NCBI GenBank assembly: GCA_035508495.1
Contig: DATJMX010000006.1
Coordinates: 22,666 to 86,665 of the forward strand
Source of the DNA: Candidatus Binataceae bacterium
Lineage (GTDB): Bacteria > Desulfobacterota > Binatia > Binatales > Binataceae
Length of the DNA: 64,000 bases
Direction of reading: 5' to 3'
A program made the position numbers and the translations under genes. Positions within the stretch are counted from its first letter, which is position 1. Each line of letters begins with the position of its first letter. The notes under the pieces are model-generated. The model ran no database searches. It had not been told where the DNA came from and saw only the letters and a program-made list of their open reading frames with translations. Positions 26,173 to 35,097 of the stretch are shown here, piece after piece.

Positions 26173-27390
26173 CTAACCGAACAAGCCGTCGACGGCGAGA
26201 CTCGTGATGCGATCCTCGTCGTAGCCGAGAATCTCCTCGAGCACCAGGGAATTGTCCTGGCCGAGCGACGGCGCCGAGCGGCGCACGTCGGCCGGTGTGC
26301 GCGAGAGCTTGGCGCGCGGACCCTCGACCGTGAACGTGCCGAGCGTGCTGTGCGGCAGCTCGACGAAGTGCTGGCGATGCTTCATGTGCGCGTCGGTGAA
26401 AATGTCAGCGCTGTTGAATACGCGATGCGCCGGGACGCCGCGCTCCTGAAGGGTTGCCTCGATACGTTCGCCCGCCAGCGCGCGGCTCCATTCGGAAACG
26501 ATCGCGTCGAGCTCGCGTCTTCGCTCGAGGCGCGCGGCCGCTGTCGCGTAGCGCGAGTCAGACTTGAGCTGCGGCTGGCCGATACAGTCGCAGAGATTTC
26601 CGAAATCGCGATCGTCGCGGCACACGATCGCAACCCAGGTGTCGTCGCCCGCCGCGGGATAAACGCCGTGCGGGGCAAAGCGATCATCGTCGTTGCCGTG
26701 GCGTCCCTGGCATCGGCCGTTCACCGTGTAGTCGAGCAGCGCAGGACCAAGAAAATGTAGCGACGCCTCGGCCTGCGACAGATCGATGTATTGCCCGTGG
26801 CCGGTGCGCCGGCGATGGTCGAGTGCCGCCAGGATCGCGGCGGCGGCGTAGCGCGGTGACACGTAGTCAGTATATGCGCCGAACGGGCCCGCCGGCTGCC
26901 GGTCGGCCCATCCCGTAATGTTGTGGAAGCCCGAAATCGCCGCCGCCATGTTGCCAAAGCCCGCGATCGTCGAGAGCGGGCCGCTCTGACCCATGAGGCA
27001 ACTGCTGAGCATCACGATATCCGGTTTGACCGCGCTCAGCGCTGCGTAATCGAAGCCGAAGCCCTTCATCCCGCGCGGCGAGAACGACTCGGTCACGACG
27101 TCGGCCCATCGCAGGAGATCGAAAACGACTTCTTTCGCGCGCGGATTCTTGAGATCCATCGCGATGCCGAGCTTGCCGGCGTTGCAATTGTTGAAGAGCC
27201 CGGAGCTGTCGGGGCCGAGCGTGCCGTCTTTGTATGGTTGCAGCGTACGCGCCGTATCGACTCGCGTCGGCGACTCGATTCGGACGATTTGCGCGCCGTA
27301 GTCTGCGAGAATACGAGTGCTGGCAGGCCCGGCCATCACCCACATGAAGTCGAGAATCTTGACGTCTTCGAGCGGCCGCCGCGTAGCCAT
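26173..27390 (-). CDS. Class III CoA-transferase (CaiB/BaiF), probable catalytic subunit of a pair
   Basis: Transfers CoA between acyl groups; 405 residues is the family length. The N-terminal Rossmann part has VKILDFMWVMAGPASTRILA and DYGAQIVRIESP. The catalytic Asp is expected in the segment before A-x-x-(I/V)LAAL; here it is present as AYTDYVSPRYAAAAILAALD, followed by RRRTGHGQYIDLSQAEA. The ATG at 27388-27390 overlaps the stop of the upstream CoA-transferase by one base (TGATG), which decides the start; the frame running on to 27789 is antisense-like. It probably forms a heteromer with its neighbour. Substrate unknown. Confidence 0.87.
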   Translation of the reverse strand: MATRRPLEDVKILDFMWVMAGPASTRILADYGAQIVRIESPTRVDTARTLQPYKDGTLGPDSSGLFNNCNAGKLGIAMDLKNPRAKEVVFDLLRWADVVTESFSPRGMKGFGFDYAALSAVKPDIVMLSSCLMGQSGPLSTIAGFGNMAAAISGFHNITGWADRQPAGPFGAYTDYVSPRYAAAAILAALDHRRRTGHGQYIDLSQAEASLHFLGPALLDYTVNGRCQGRHGNDDDRFAPHGVYPAAGDDTWVAIVCRDDRDFGNLCDCIGQPQLKSDSRYATAAARLERRRELDAIVSEWSRALAGERIEATLQERGVPAHRVFNSADIFTDAHMKHRQHFVELPHSTLGTFTVEGPRAKLSRTPADVRRSAPSLGQDNSLVLEEILGYDEDRITSLAVDGLFG

Positions 27391-28637
27391 CAGATCACAC
27401 CCTCGCGTTCCAGTTTCGCGATTCGCTCCGTGCTGAGTCCTAATTCGCCCGCGTAAATCTCGCGATTGTGCTCGCCGACCGTTGGTGGCCGGCGCCGGTA
27501 TTCGATCGGCGTCGCGCTGAATTTCGCGAACGGTCCCGGGTAGCTGAAACTGCGGCCCAGCTCGGGATGCTCGACCGTTTGCCAGTAGTTGCGCGAGGCG
27601 AGCTGCGGACTCTTGACGACTTCCTCGATGGTGGAGACCGGCGTCATCAGGAAGCCCCGATCGACCGCGAACTGGAGAAGCTCGGCCTTGGTGTGACTGC
27701 TTGTGAACTTGATAACGATCTGCTTGAGGCGCTCGAACTCGCTGAGCGGCTCCTTGCCGCTCGCCAACAGCTCGCCGAGCCCGATCCAATCCTTGTCGCG
27801 CGTCGCCTCATCGCAGTAGCCCTGTTCGCACAGGTATTCCATCAACTTGCGCGTAAAGACGCCCAACGCCGATCCAAACAGGTAGGTGAGCGCGATGAAC
27901 CCGTCCTTGGCCGGCCACACCAGCGGAATATTCATCGGCCCGAATTTGACTCCGCCTGACATGCGCCGCGCTTCGGCCGATCCAAGCGGCGCTGCGAGCA
28001 CATACGATTGCGTCGCAATCGGAATCGACTGAATTGCAGCCACGTCGATATGCTGGCCTAGCGCCGAGTCGACGCGCTCATGATGCGCCGCGAGCGCCGC
28101 TACCGCCGCGTCCGCCGAGGCATGCAGGTAGGCCTGCGGAACCGACAGGCGCACCGGCGGGCGATCGTCATCGCCGGCAAGGATCAGCGGACCGCCCGCC
28201 GCCATCATGATCAAATCAGCGTCAGCGTAATGCGCCTTGGGCCCGTCCTGGCCGAATGGCGTGATCGATACGACGATCATAGCGGGGTTGATCGCGTTAA
28301 GGGCGTCATAGCCGAGACCAACGTTGGCGAGATAGCCGGGATCGAAGGACTCGATCAGGAAATCGGCGCTCTTCACGAGCCGGTTCAGCAACTCGCGTCC
28401 TTGCGCGCTCGCGATATCGAGCGTGATTGACCGCTTGTTGCGATTGTATGACCACCAGTAGAGCGAGCGGTCGGGATGCGGCTGGTCGTCAACAAACGGC
28501 GGAATCAGCCGCGCCGGCGAACCGCCCGGCGGCTCGATTTTGATGACGTCGGCGCCCATGTCGCCGAGAATCTCGGCGCACAAAAGCCCGCGATCGGTTG
28601 TGAGATCTAACACCCGGTATGGACTCAGCATCGACAT
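27390..28637 (-). CDS. Class III CoA-transferase (CaiB/BaiF), probable non-catalytic partner
   Basis: Family III CoA-transferase of 415 residues, with YRVLDLTTDRGLLCAEILGD and MGADVIKIEPPGGSPARL at the N-terminus. In the place where the catalytic Asp normally sits, the sequence reads RLSVPQAYLHASADAAVAAL, with Tyr instead of Asp by my alignment. The following GQHIDVAAIQS is conserved. It is coupled to the next gene by a TGATG overlap. Together they resemble two-subunit CoA-transferases such as benzylsuccinate CoA-transferase, where only one subunit is active. MSM at 28637 is the likeliest start. Confidence 0.85.
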   Translation of the reverse strand: MSMLSPYRVLDLTTDRGLLCAEILGDMGADVIKIEPPGGSPARLIPPFVDDQPHPDRSLYWWSYNRNKRSITLDIASAQGRELLNRLVKSADFLIESFDPGYLANVGLGYDALNAINPAMIVVSITPFGQDGPKAHYADADLIMMAAGGPLILAGDDDRPPVRLSVPQAYLHASADAAVAALAAHHERVDSALGQHIDVAAIQSIPIATQSYVLAAPLGSAEARRMSGGVKFGPMNIPLVWPAKDGFIALTYLFGSALGVFTRKLMEYLCEQGYCDEATRDKDWIGLGELLASGKEPLSEFERLKQIVIKFTSSHTKAELLQFAVDRGFLMTPVSTIEEVVKSPQLASRNYWQTVEHPELGRSFSYPGPFAKFSATPIEYRRRPPTVGEHNREIYAGELGLSTERIAKLEREGVI

Positions 28638-28692
28638 AATAATCGCCGTCGCGATTCTTAGCATTGTTTGCGCGTCGAGCGGGAGAGCTTGA

Positions 28693-29379
28693 GTGATTCG
28701 CCGGCGGTTGCCTGATTTGCTCGCGCGCGGCATCATCCGATGCGCTTTGCGAGTTTCAGCCGCACCCGCCCCCGCCGATCGGCCGCAGAAGCTCTCGCGT
28801 GAGTTCTATGCGCGCCCGGTCCTGACCGTCGCCCGCGAATGTATCGGCAAAGTGTTGGTTCATCGGACGGCCGAGGGCGAAGCCGCGGGACGCATCGTCG
28901 AGGCCGAAGCGTATCGTGGGCCGCTCGATCTCGCGGCGCATTCGTCGCGCGGCCTGACGCCTCGCACGCGGGCGATGTTCGGGCCGCCCGGTTTCGCCTA
29001 CATCTACCTGCTTTACGGAATCAGTTGGGCGATCAACCTCGTCGTCGCCAACGAGGGAGAGCCGCACGCGGTGCTGATTCGCGCGCTCGAGCCGGTGCGC
29101 GGGCTCGAGCTGATGGCGCTGCGGCGGCGCAAAGCCGCGGAATCGCGCGAGCTCACCAATGGTCCCGGCAAGCTGACGCAGGCACTCGCGATAACCGGCG
29201 CCGACTACGGGCGCGATCTGTGCGGCGACGTGCTTTTTCTTGAGGAGGGAGAGGCTCGCGCGATTCGGATCGGGCGCTCGCCGCGCATCAACGTCGACTA
29301 TGCCGGCGACTGGGCTCACCGGCCGTGGCGCTTCTACGAGCGCGGCAGTCGCTACGTATCAGTACGGCCGCGCGACTGA
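28693..29379 (+). CDS. DNA-3-methyladenine glycosylase (AAG/MPG type)
   Basis: Base-excision repair enzyme removing alkylated purines. The 228 residues contain AGRIVEAEAYRGPLDLAAHS (with the catalytic Glu in EAEAY), GPPGFAYIYLLYGISWAINL, and LTNGPGKLTQALAITGADYG, all hallmarks of the AAG fold. I keep the GTG at 28693; the first 30 residues (RRRLPDLLARGIIRCALRVS) are atypical and a later start near LSREFYARPV is possible. It is divergent from the CoA-transferase pair and convergent with the benzoate-CoA ligase gene, with an 10-bp gap. Confidence 0.92.
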   Translation: MIRRRLPDLLARGIIRCALRVSAAPAPADRPQKLSREFYARPVLTVARECIGKVLVHRTAEGEAAGRIVEAEAYRGPLDLAAHSSRGLTPRTRAMFGPPGFAYIYLLYGISWAINLVVANEGEPHAVLIRALEPVRGLELMALRRRKAAESRELTNGPGKLTQALAITGADYGRDLCGDVLFLEEGEARAIRIGRSPRINVDYAGDWAHRPWRFYERGSRYVSVRPRD

Positions 29380-29389
29380 GTGATCATTC

Positions 29390-30976
29390 TTAGCTACGCA
29401 AAAGGTTGCGCCGCAGCTTGCCGGTCGCAGTGCGCGGAAGCTCTGCGGTGAATTTGATCGCGCGCGGACACTTGTAGTGAGCAAGCCGAGCGCGCACGAA
29501 AGCCGTGAGTTCTTCGACGAGCGCCGCGCCCTCCTGCGATCGATCGCGCAGCACGACGAATGCCTTTGGCTTGACCAGCGCGTCTTCGTCTTCGAAACCG
29601 ATCACCGCCGCCTCGAGCACCTGCGGATGAGCCATGAGAACGGCTTCGACCTCGATTGGTGAGACCCAGATGCCGCCGACCTTGAGCATGTCATCCGAGC
29701 GCCCGGCGTAGTGATAGAAGCCGTCGGCGTCGCGTGAATACTTGTCGCCCGTTCGCATCCAACCGTCGACGAACGTGTGTGCATTGGCTTGCGGATTGTT
29801 CCAGTAGCCCACGGCAATCGCAGCACCGCGAAGCCACAGATCGCCGATTTGATCGATCGCCGCTTCGCGGCCGTCTTCGTTGCGAATCGACACTTCATAG
29901 CCGGCGACAGGACGGCCCGATGATCCACGGCGGACCGCACCTGGCCGATTCGAAATGAAGATATGAGTGCTCTCGGTCGATCCCAGCCCGTCAAGGATTT
30001 CGACGCCGACGTGCTCCGCCCAGTGATCAGCCACCGCCGGCGGCAGCGCTTCACCCGCCGAAGTGCAGATGCGCAAACTTCGCGAGAGCGGTTCGTGATC
30101 GTTGCCGAGATACGCGAGCATCGAGGCGTAAAGCGTCGGCACGCCACAGAAGATGGTCGGCTGACGCACCCGCATCACGCGCACAACGGCTTCAGGAGCC
30201 GGCCGCGCTGCCATCAGGATCATCGTCGCGCCCGCATGCATCGGGAAGATGCAGGCGTTGCCGAGCCCGTATGCGAAGAACAGCTTCGATGCCGAGAAGA
30301 CAACATCGTTTTCGCGAACCCCGAGGACACGCTCGCCGTAGAGCACCGCCGCGTGGAACAGATCGGTCTGCCGATGCATCACGCCCTTGGGACGGCCGGT
30401 ACTGCCCGAAGAATACTGCCAGTAGCCGATTGCGTCGGTGTCCACTGGCTGCGCTTCAATCTTGTTGGATTTCGCCGCGATGAACTCCTCGAAGGAAATC
30501 GACGTTATCGGCAGCGGCGCGTCGCCCTCGGCAACAATCACTGCGCGAAGGTCATGCGACGCGTGGAGCGCAGTGATCCACGCTCCCGCGACAGGCGCAG
30601 ATAGCGCCGCGGCGACTGCACCGCTGTCGCGCAAAATGAAATCGTAATCATCGCCGGATAGATACGTATTGATGGGAACCGGCACCGCGCCGATCTTGAG
30701 CGCTCCGAAAAACATCGCGGGAAACGCGATCGTGTCGAACAGGCATAGAATCACGCGATCGCCCGCGCCGATGCCATAGCGCCGCAGCGCCGCCGCAGCG
30801 CGATTAACCAAGTCTGCCAACTCCGCGTACGAATGCGATCCCGCGTCATCGATGAAGGCGGTTTTCGCGCCGCGTCCTTCGGCAATATGGCGATCGATGA
30901 AGTATGCCGCAGCATTGTAGCCGCTCGGCACTTGCAGCGGTGCGTCATGCGATGGGTTATGTGTTCCGGTCGGCAT
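29390..30976 (-). CDS. bclA: Benzoate-CoA ligase family protein
   Basis: ANL-superfamily ligase (about 528 residues) forming benzoyl-CoA (or a related aryl-CoA) via the acyl-adenylate, the entry step to the box pathway. The P-loop YSSGSTGRPKGVMHRQTDL, ILDGLGSTESTHIFISN (adenine/phosphate motif), DGWMRTGDKYSRDADGFYHY, and LPRTATGKLRRNLLR with the catalytic Lys near the C-terminus are all present. The N-terminus YNAAAYFIDRHIAEGRGAKT is characteristic of benzoate-CoA ligases. The ATG at 30976 is preferred over the longer frame to 31096, which would overlap boxR. It is divergent from boxR. Confidence 0.9.
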   Translation of the reverse strand: MPTGTHNPSHDAPLQVPSGYNAAAYFIDRHIAEGRGAKTAFIDDAGSHSYAELADLVNRAAAALRRYGIGAGDRVILCLFDTIAFPAMFFGALKIGAVPVPINTYLSGDDYDFILRDSGAVAAALSAPVAGAWITALHASHDLRAVIVAEGDAPLPITSISFEEFIAAKSNKIEAQPVDTDAIGYWQYSSGSTGRPKGVMHRQTDLFHAAVLYGERVLGVRENDVVFSASKLFFAYGLGNACIFPMHAGATMILMAARPAPEAVVRVMRVRQPTIFCGVPTLYASMLAYLGNDHEPLSRSLRICTSAGEALPPAVADHWAEHVGVEILDGLGSTESTHIFISNRPGAVRRGSSGRPVAGYEVSIRNEDGREAAIDQIGDLWLRGAAIAVGYWNNPQANAHTFVDGWMRTGDKYSRDADGFYHYAGRSDDMLKVGGIWVSPIEVEAVLMAHPQVLEAAVIGFEDEDALVKPKAFVVLRDRSQEGAALVEELTAFVRARLAHYKCPRAIKFTAELPRTATGKLRRNLLRS

Positions 30977-31022
30977 CGTGGTATACGCAAGATAATGCAT
31001 ATCTTTGCCGTAGGAGCAAACG
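30977..31022. promoter_or_regulatory. Divergent bclA-boxR control region with ATGCAT site
   Basis: The 46-bp gap between divergent bclA and boxR holds ATGCAT at 30995-31000, including the tetramer TGCA used by BzdR/BoxR-type regulators, and a GGAG ribosome site at 31013-31016 placed 6 bp before the boxR GTG. It must contain both promoters. Binding by BoxR is inferred. Confidence 0.5.
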
Positions 31023-31961
31023 GTGGCTGCGAGCCGAAAGATCGTCCGCGCTGATGCTGAACTCGAATCCGCCGCCGGAGCCGCTCGCACTCGCACTGCC
31101 TACCTGAAGCTGCTCGGCGCGCGGGTGCGCGACGCGCGCGCCCGTCATGGCATGACGCGGCGGATGCTGGCGCGTGACTCGGGCATCTCCGAGCGATACC
31201 TCGCCGAACTCGAATCGGGGCGCGGCAACTATTCGATCGTGATGCTGCGGCGGCTCGCCGCGTCGATCGATGTCCCGCTGGCCGAGCTGGTCAATGAAGC
31301 GCAGCCGCCGCCGGTCGAGTATTCATTACTCGTCGAGCGCCTGCGGCGCCTGGAACCTGCGCAGCTCGCCGAGGCAACCGCGATGCTCTCGGCGCGCTTC
31401 GGCGATCTCAGCGGCCGTCTCGATCGCATCGCGCTCATCGGACTGCGCGGCGCGGGCAAAAGCACGCTGGGAGCGCAACTTGCCCAGCATCTGGGCTGGC
31501 AATTCGTGGAGCTGAGCCGCGAAATTGAGAAGGAAGCTGGAGTCGCGGTGAATGAAATTTTCGATCTGTGGGGACAGGCGGCATATCGCCGCTACGAACG
31601 ACGCGCCCTTGAGCGTGTGCTGCGAACGTATACCAAGGTGGTGATCGCCACCGGAGGCGGGTTGGTGTCGGAGCCAGCTACCCTCGAGCGCCTGCTCGAT
31701 TCGTGCTGGACGGTCTGGATCAGAGCGAAACCGCAAGAGCATTGGGAGCGCGTAATCAGCCAAGGCGATCTGCGCGTGCGCGAGGGCACGGAAGACGCGC
31801 GGGCTCTCGCCGATATGAGGAGAATTCTCGGCCAGCGTGACGAACTCTACGGCAAGGCCGACGCCGTTCTATCGACCAGCGGAAAAACGGTTCGCCAATC
31901 GCTTCGCGATTTGATCGCACTCGTCGATGCGCCCAAGCGCAAAAAGACTCACGGCCATTGA
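31023..31961 (+). CDS. boxR: BoxR/BzdR-type regulator: XRE helix-turn-helix fused to shikimate-kinase-like domain
   Basis: Benzoyl-CoA-responsive transcriptional regulator of 312 residues. Residues about 30-90 are an XRE-type HTH (LGARVRDARARHGMTRRMLA, SGISERYLAELESGRGNYSI). From about 135 a shikimate-kinase-like domain follows with a P-loop (IALIGLRGAGKSTLGAQLAQ) and IATGGGLVSEPATLERLL. In this family the kinase-like domain senses benzoyl-CoA and is not known to phosphorylate. The GTG start is supported by GGAG 6 bp upstream. Position between bclA and boxCB fits autoregulation of both units through TGCA sites. Confidence 0.93.
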   Translation: MAASRKIVRADAELESAAGAARTRTAYLKLLGARVRDARARHGMTRRMLARDSGISERYLAELESGRGNYSIVMLRRLAASIDVPLAELVNEAQPPPVEYSLLVERLRRLEPAQLAEATAMLSARFGDLSGRLDRIALIGLRGAGKSTLGAQLAQHLGWQFVELSREIEKEAGVAVNEIFDLWGQAAYRRYERRALERVLRTYTKVVIATGGGLVSEPATLERLLDSCWTVWIRAKPQEHWERVISQGDLRVREGTEDARALADMRRILGQRDELYGKADAVLSTSGKTVRQSLRDLIALVDAPKRKKTHGH

Positions 31962-31992
31962 TGCAATATAATGTTTGCGATCTTGGTTTTTA

Positions 31993-32006
31993 TGCACTAT
32001 GATGCA
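31993..32006. promoter_or_regulatory. TGCA-N6-TGCA putative BoxR operator before boxC
   Basis: TGCACTATGATGCA at 31993-32006, with a further TGCA at 31962-31965 straddling the boxR stop. BzdR-type regulators are reported to bind TGCA direct repeats with 6-nt spacing. The site covers an ATG at 32006, so the downstream ATG at 32033 (GGAG at 32021-32024, 8-bp spacing) is the better boxC start. Confidence 0.55.
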
Positions 32007-32032
32007 TGCCATTCCCGTACGGAGCAGAGCCC

Positions 32033-33679
32033 ATGATCGACTTTCAGACCGAACCGTCGCGTTATCGCCATTGGAAGCTCAGCTTCGACGGCGCCGTGGC
32101 GACGCTGGCGCTGGACGTCGATGAAGCGGGCGGCCTTTTCGCGGGCTACGAACTGAAGCTCAATTCCTATGACTTGGGCGTCGATATCGAGCTTTATGAC
32201 GCCATCCAGCGGCTGCGCTTCGAGCATCCCGAAGTTCGCAGCGTGATCATCGCGTCAGGCAAGGAGCGCGTTTTCTGCGCGGGCGCCAACATCAGGATGC
32301 TCGCGCAGTCGGAGCACGGCTTCAAAGTGAACTTCTGCAAGTTCACCAACGAGACGCGCAACTCGATCGAAGACGCGACCGAGAATTCCGGGCAGCGCTA
32401 CCTGACCGCGATCAACGGCGCATGCGCAGGCGGAGGCTACGAGCTCGCGCTCGCCACCGACTACATCTTGATGGCCGACGATGGCTCGACGTCGGTATCG
32501 CTTCCCGAAGTTCCACTGCTCGCCGTGCTGCCGGGAACGGGCGGGCTCACGCGTCTTGTTGACAAGCGGATGGTGCGGCGCGACCGCGCCGACTTCTTCT
32601 GCACGACCGAGGAGGGGGTGCGCGGCCGGCGCGCCGTCGATTGGCTGCTCGTTGACGAAGTTGTGCCGCGCACGCGCCTGATGGAAGTGGCGTGGCAGCG
32701 TGCTCTCGAATCCGCGCAGCAAGCGCCGCACACCGACGTGCATGGCATAGCGCTCCCGCCGCTTGGGCGCGCGATTGAGACCTATCGAATTTCGTACCCT
32801 CACGTCTCGATCGAGATCGATCGCGAGCGATCGCTTGCGAACATCATTGTCAAAGGACCGGCGGAGCCGGCTCCTGGAGCCGTCGCGCAAGTTCACGCTC
32901 TGGGCGACAGGTTCTGGCCGCTGGCAATCGCTCGCGAACTCGACGACGCGATTCTGCATCTGCGCTTCAACCACGCCGACATTCGTTGCTGGACGTTCCG
33001 CACCGACGGCGATGCCCGGCTCGCAGCCGCGTACGATCAGTTGCTGCTTTCCGATCAATCAGACTGGCTATTGCGCGAGGTCCGTCTATATCTGAAGCGC
33101 GTTTTCAAACGGCTCGAAGTCAGCTCGCGCTCGATGTTTGCAATGATCGAACCGGGCTCATGCTTCGCGGGTACGCTTCTCGAATTGGCGCTCGCGAGCG
33201 ATCGCATCTACATGATGAGCGGCCAGCGCGAGGGCGACGAGGCTCCGGCGGCGAAAGTCCTTCTGACCGAGATGAACTTTGGCCCGCTGCCGATGTGCAA
33301 CGGCCTCTCGCGTCTCGCGACCAGGTTTCTCGGCGATCCGCAAAAGCTCGAAGCGCTGCGCGCGAGCGTCGGCGCCGAGCTCGACGCTGAGACTGCAAAT
33401 GCTCTCGGCCTCGCGACCTTCACTCCCGACGACATCGATTGGGACGACGAGGTGCGCCTCGCGATCGAGGAGCGCGCTGCATTTTCATCCGACGCGCTGA
33501 CCGGCATGGAAGCATCGCTGCGTTTCGCTGGTCCGGAGACGCTCGAGACCAAAATCTTCGCGCGCCTTTCCGCCTGGCAGAACTGGATATTCCAGCGGCC
33601 CAATGCCGTCGGCGAAAAGGGCGCGCTCAAACGTTACGGAACGGGACAACGCGCCGAGTTCGACCCGAGGAGAGTTTGA
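32033..33679 (+). CDS. boxC: Benzoyl-CoA-dihydrodiol lyase / 2,3-epoxybenzoyl-CoA dihydrolase
   Basis: Hydrolytic ring-opening enzyme of the aerobic benzoyl-CoA pathway; it converts epoxybenzoyl-CoA to 3,4-dehydroadipyl-CoA semialdehyde and formate. The 548 residues are a duplicated crotonase arrangement: IDFQTEPSRYRHWKLSFDGA (typical N-terminus), VFCAGANIRMLAQSEHGFKV, INGACAGGGYELALATDYIL in the first half, and IEPGSCFAGTLLELALASDR in the second. The length equals known BoxC. Its stop overlaps the boxB start by one base (TGATG). Confidence 0.94.
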   Translation: MIDFQTEPSRYRHWKLSFDGAVATLALDVDEAGGLFAGYELKLNSYDLGVDIELYDAIQRLRFEHPEVRSVIIASGKERVFCAGANIRMLAQSEHGFKVNFCKFTNETRNSIEDATENSGQRYLTAINGACAGGGYELALATDYILMADDGSTSVSLPEVPLLAVLPGTGGLTRLVDKRMVRRDRADFFCTTEEGVRGRRAVDWLLVDEVVPRTRLMEVAWQRALESAQQAPHTDVHGIALPPLGRAIETYRISYPHVSIEIDRERSLANIIVKGPAEPAPGAVAQVHALGDRFWPLAIARELDDAILHLRFNHADIRCWTFRTDGDARLAAAYDQLLLSDQSDWLLREVRLYLKRVFKRLEVSSRSMFAMIEPGSCFAGTLLELALASDRIYMMSGQREGDEAPAAKVLLTEMNFGPLPMCNGLSRLATRFLGDPQKLEALRASVGAELDAETANALGLATFTPDDIDWDDEVRLAIEERAAFSSDALTGMEASLRFAGPETLETKIFARLSAWQNWIFQRPNAVGEKGALKRYGTGQRAEFDPRRV

Positions 33680-35097
33680 TGGCTATCAATTACTCAGAGC
33701 GAATTCCCAACAACGTTTCGCTTTCCGACAATCGCCGACTGCAACGTGCGCTCGAGGAATGGCAGCCGCATTATCTCGACTGGTGGCGCGAGCTCGGCCC
33801 CGAGGGTTTCCAGCAGAAGGACGTTTACCTGCGCACGGCGACTTCTGTCGATGCGGCAGGCTGGGCGACTTTCGGCTACGTGAAGATGCCGGACTATCGA
33901 TGGGGGATTTTCCTCGCCGAGCCGCAGATCGATCGCCGCATCGGTTTTGGCGAGCATAAGGGCGAACCGGTCTGGCAGGAAGTTCCGGGAGAGCATCGCG
34001 GAACGCTGCGCCGCCTCATCGTGACGCAGGGCGACACCGAGCCTGCCTCAGTGGAGCAGCAGCGGCATCTGGGCGCGACCTGCCCGTCGCTATACGATTT
34101 GCGGAACCTGTTCCAGGTGAACGTCGAAGAAGGACGGCATCTGTGGGCGATGGTTTACCTGCTGCAGGCGTTCTTCGGCCGCGATGGACGCGAAGAAGCC
34201 GAGGCGTTGTTGCATCGACGCTCGGGCAGCGCCGACAATCCGCGCATCCTGGGAGCATTCAACGAGCGAACCCCCGACTGGTTGTCGTTTTTCATGTTTA
34301 CTCACTTCACCGATCGCGACGGCAAATACCAATTAGCCAGTCTCGCCGAGTCGGGGTTTGATCCGCTCGCTCGCACTTGCCGCTTCATGCTGACCGAAGA
34401 GGCGCATCATCTATTTGTCGGTGAATTCGGCGTTGGCCGCGTCGTGGCCCGTACCTGCGAGCTGATGAAGCAGCACAATACGGATCAGGTCAGCGCATTT
34501 GGTGGAATAGCGCTCGCGCTGATCCAGAAATACATAAACTTCCATTACTCAGTATCGGTCGATCTCTTCGGCTCCGAGCTATCGACTAACGCGGCCAGCT
34601 ATTACAGCGCCGGGCTCAAAGGCCGATTCAAGGAAGCAGCAATCGACGATGATCACCGCCTCGTCGAATCCACCTACCGTGTTTTGCGGCCCGAAAGCGG
34701 CAAAATCGTGGAGCACGGCGAGCCTGCTCTGCAGGCGCTCAATGAAGCTCTGCGCGACGAGTACGTGTCAGACTCGGCACGCGGCGTGGCCCGCTGGAAC
34801 AAGGTCATCCGCGATGCCGGAATTGACTATGAGTTGAAATTACCACACCGCGGATTTCATCGCGCGATCGGCCTCTTCCGCGATGTCAGCGTCACGCCCG
34901 ACGGGGCGATTATCCCCAGAGAAGAATGGGAGCGGCGCCAGGATGAATGGCTACCGACCACGGCTGAGCGGCAATTCGTCGGTTCGCTCATGAAGCCGGT
35001 CCTGACGCCGGGTGAGTTTGCTTCGTGGATCGCGCCACCGCCTCGGGGCATCAACCATCGGCCGATTGAGTTCGAATACGTAAAGCTCGACGAGTAG
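33679..35097 (+). CDS. boxB: Benzoyl-CoA 2,3-epoxidase oxygenase component
   Basis: Diiron monooxygenase component that epoxidises benzoyl-CoA with O2. The 472 residues carry the ferritin-like iron-binding motifs VNVEEGRHLWAMVYLL (Glu about 150-151, His 154) and FMLTEEAHHLFVGEFG (Glu about 240-241, His 243-244). The N-terminus YSERIPNNVSLSDNRRLQRA is typical of BoxB. The ATG at 33679 overlaps the boxC stop, which fixes the start; the frame upstream to 33439 is antisense noise. BoxA, its NADPH-dependent reductase, is not in the window. The last 47 bp overlap the convergent intradiol dioxygenase gene. Confidence 0.95.
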   Translation: MAINYSERIPNNVSLSDNRRLQRALEEWQPHYLDWWRELGPEGFQQKDVYLRTATSVDAAGWATFGYVKMPDYRWGIFLAEPQIDRRIGFGEHKGEPVWQEVPGEHRGTLRRLIVTQGDTEPASVEQQRHLGATCPSLYDLRNLFQVNVEEGRHLWAMVYLLQAFFGRDGREEAEALLHRRSGSADNPRILGAFNERTPDWLSFFMFTHFTDRDGKYQLASLAESGFDPLARTCRFMLTEEAHHLFVGEFGVGRVVARTCELMKQHNTDQVSAFGGIALALIQKYINFHYSVSVDLFGSELSTNAASYYSAGLKGRFKEAAIDDDHRLVESTYRVLRPESGKIVEHGEPALQALNEALRDEYVSDSARGVARWNKVIRDAGIDYELKLPHRGFHRAIGLFRDVSVTPDGAIIPREEWERRQDEWLPTTAERQFVGSLMKPVLTPGEFASWIAPPPRGINHRPIEFEYVKLDE

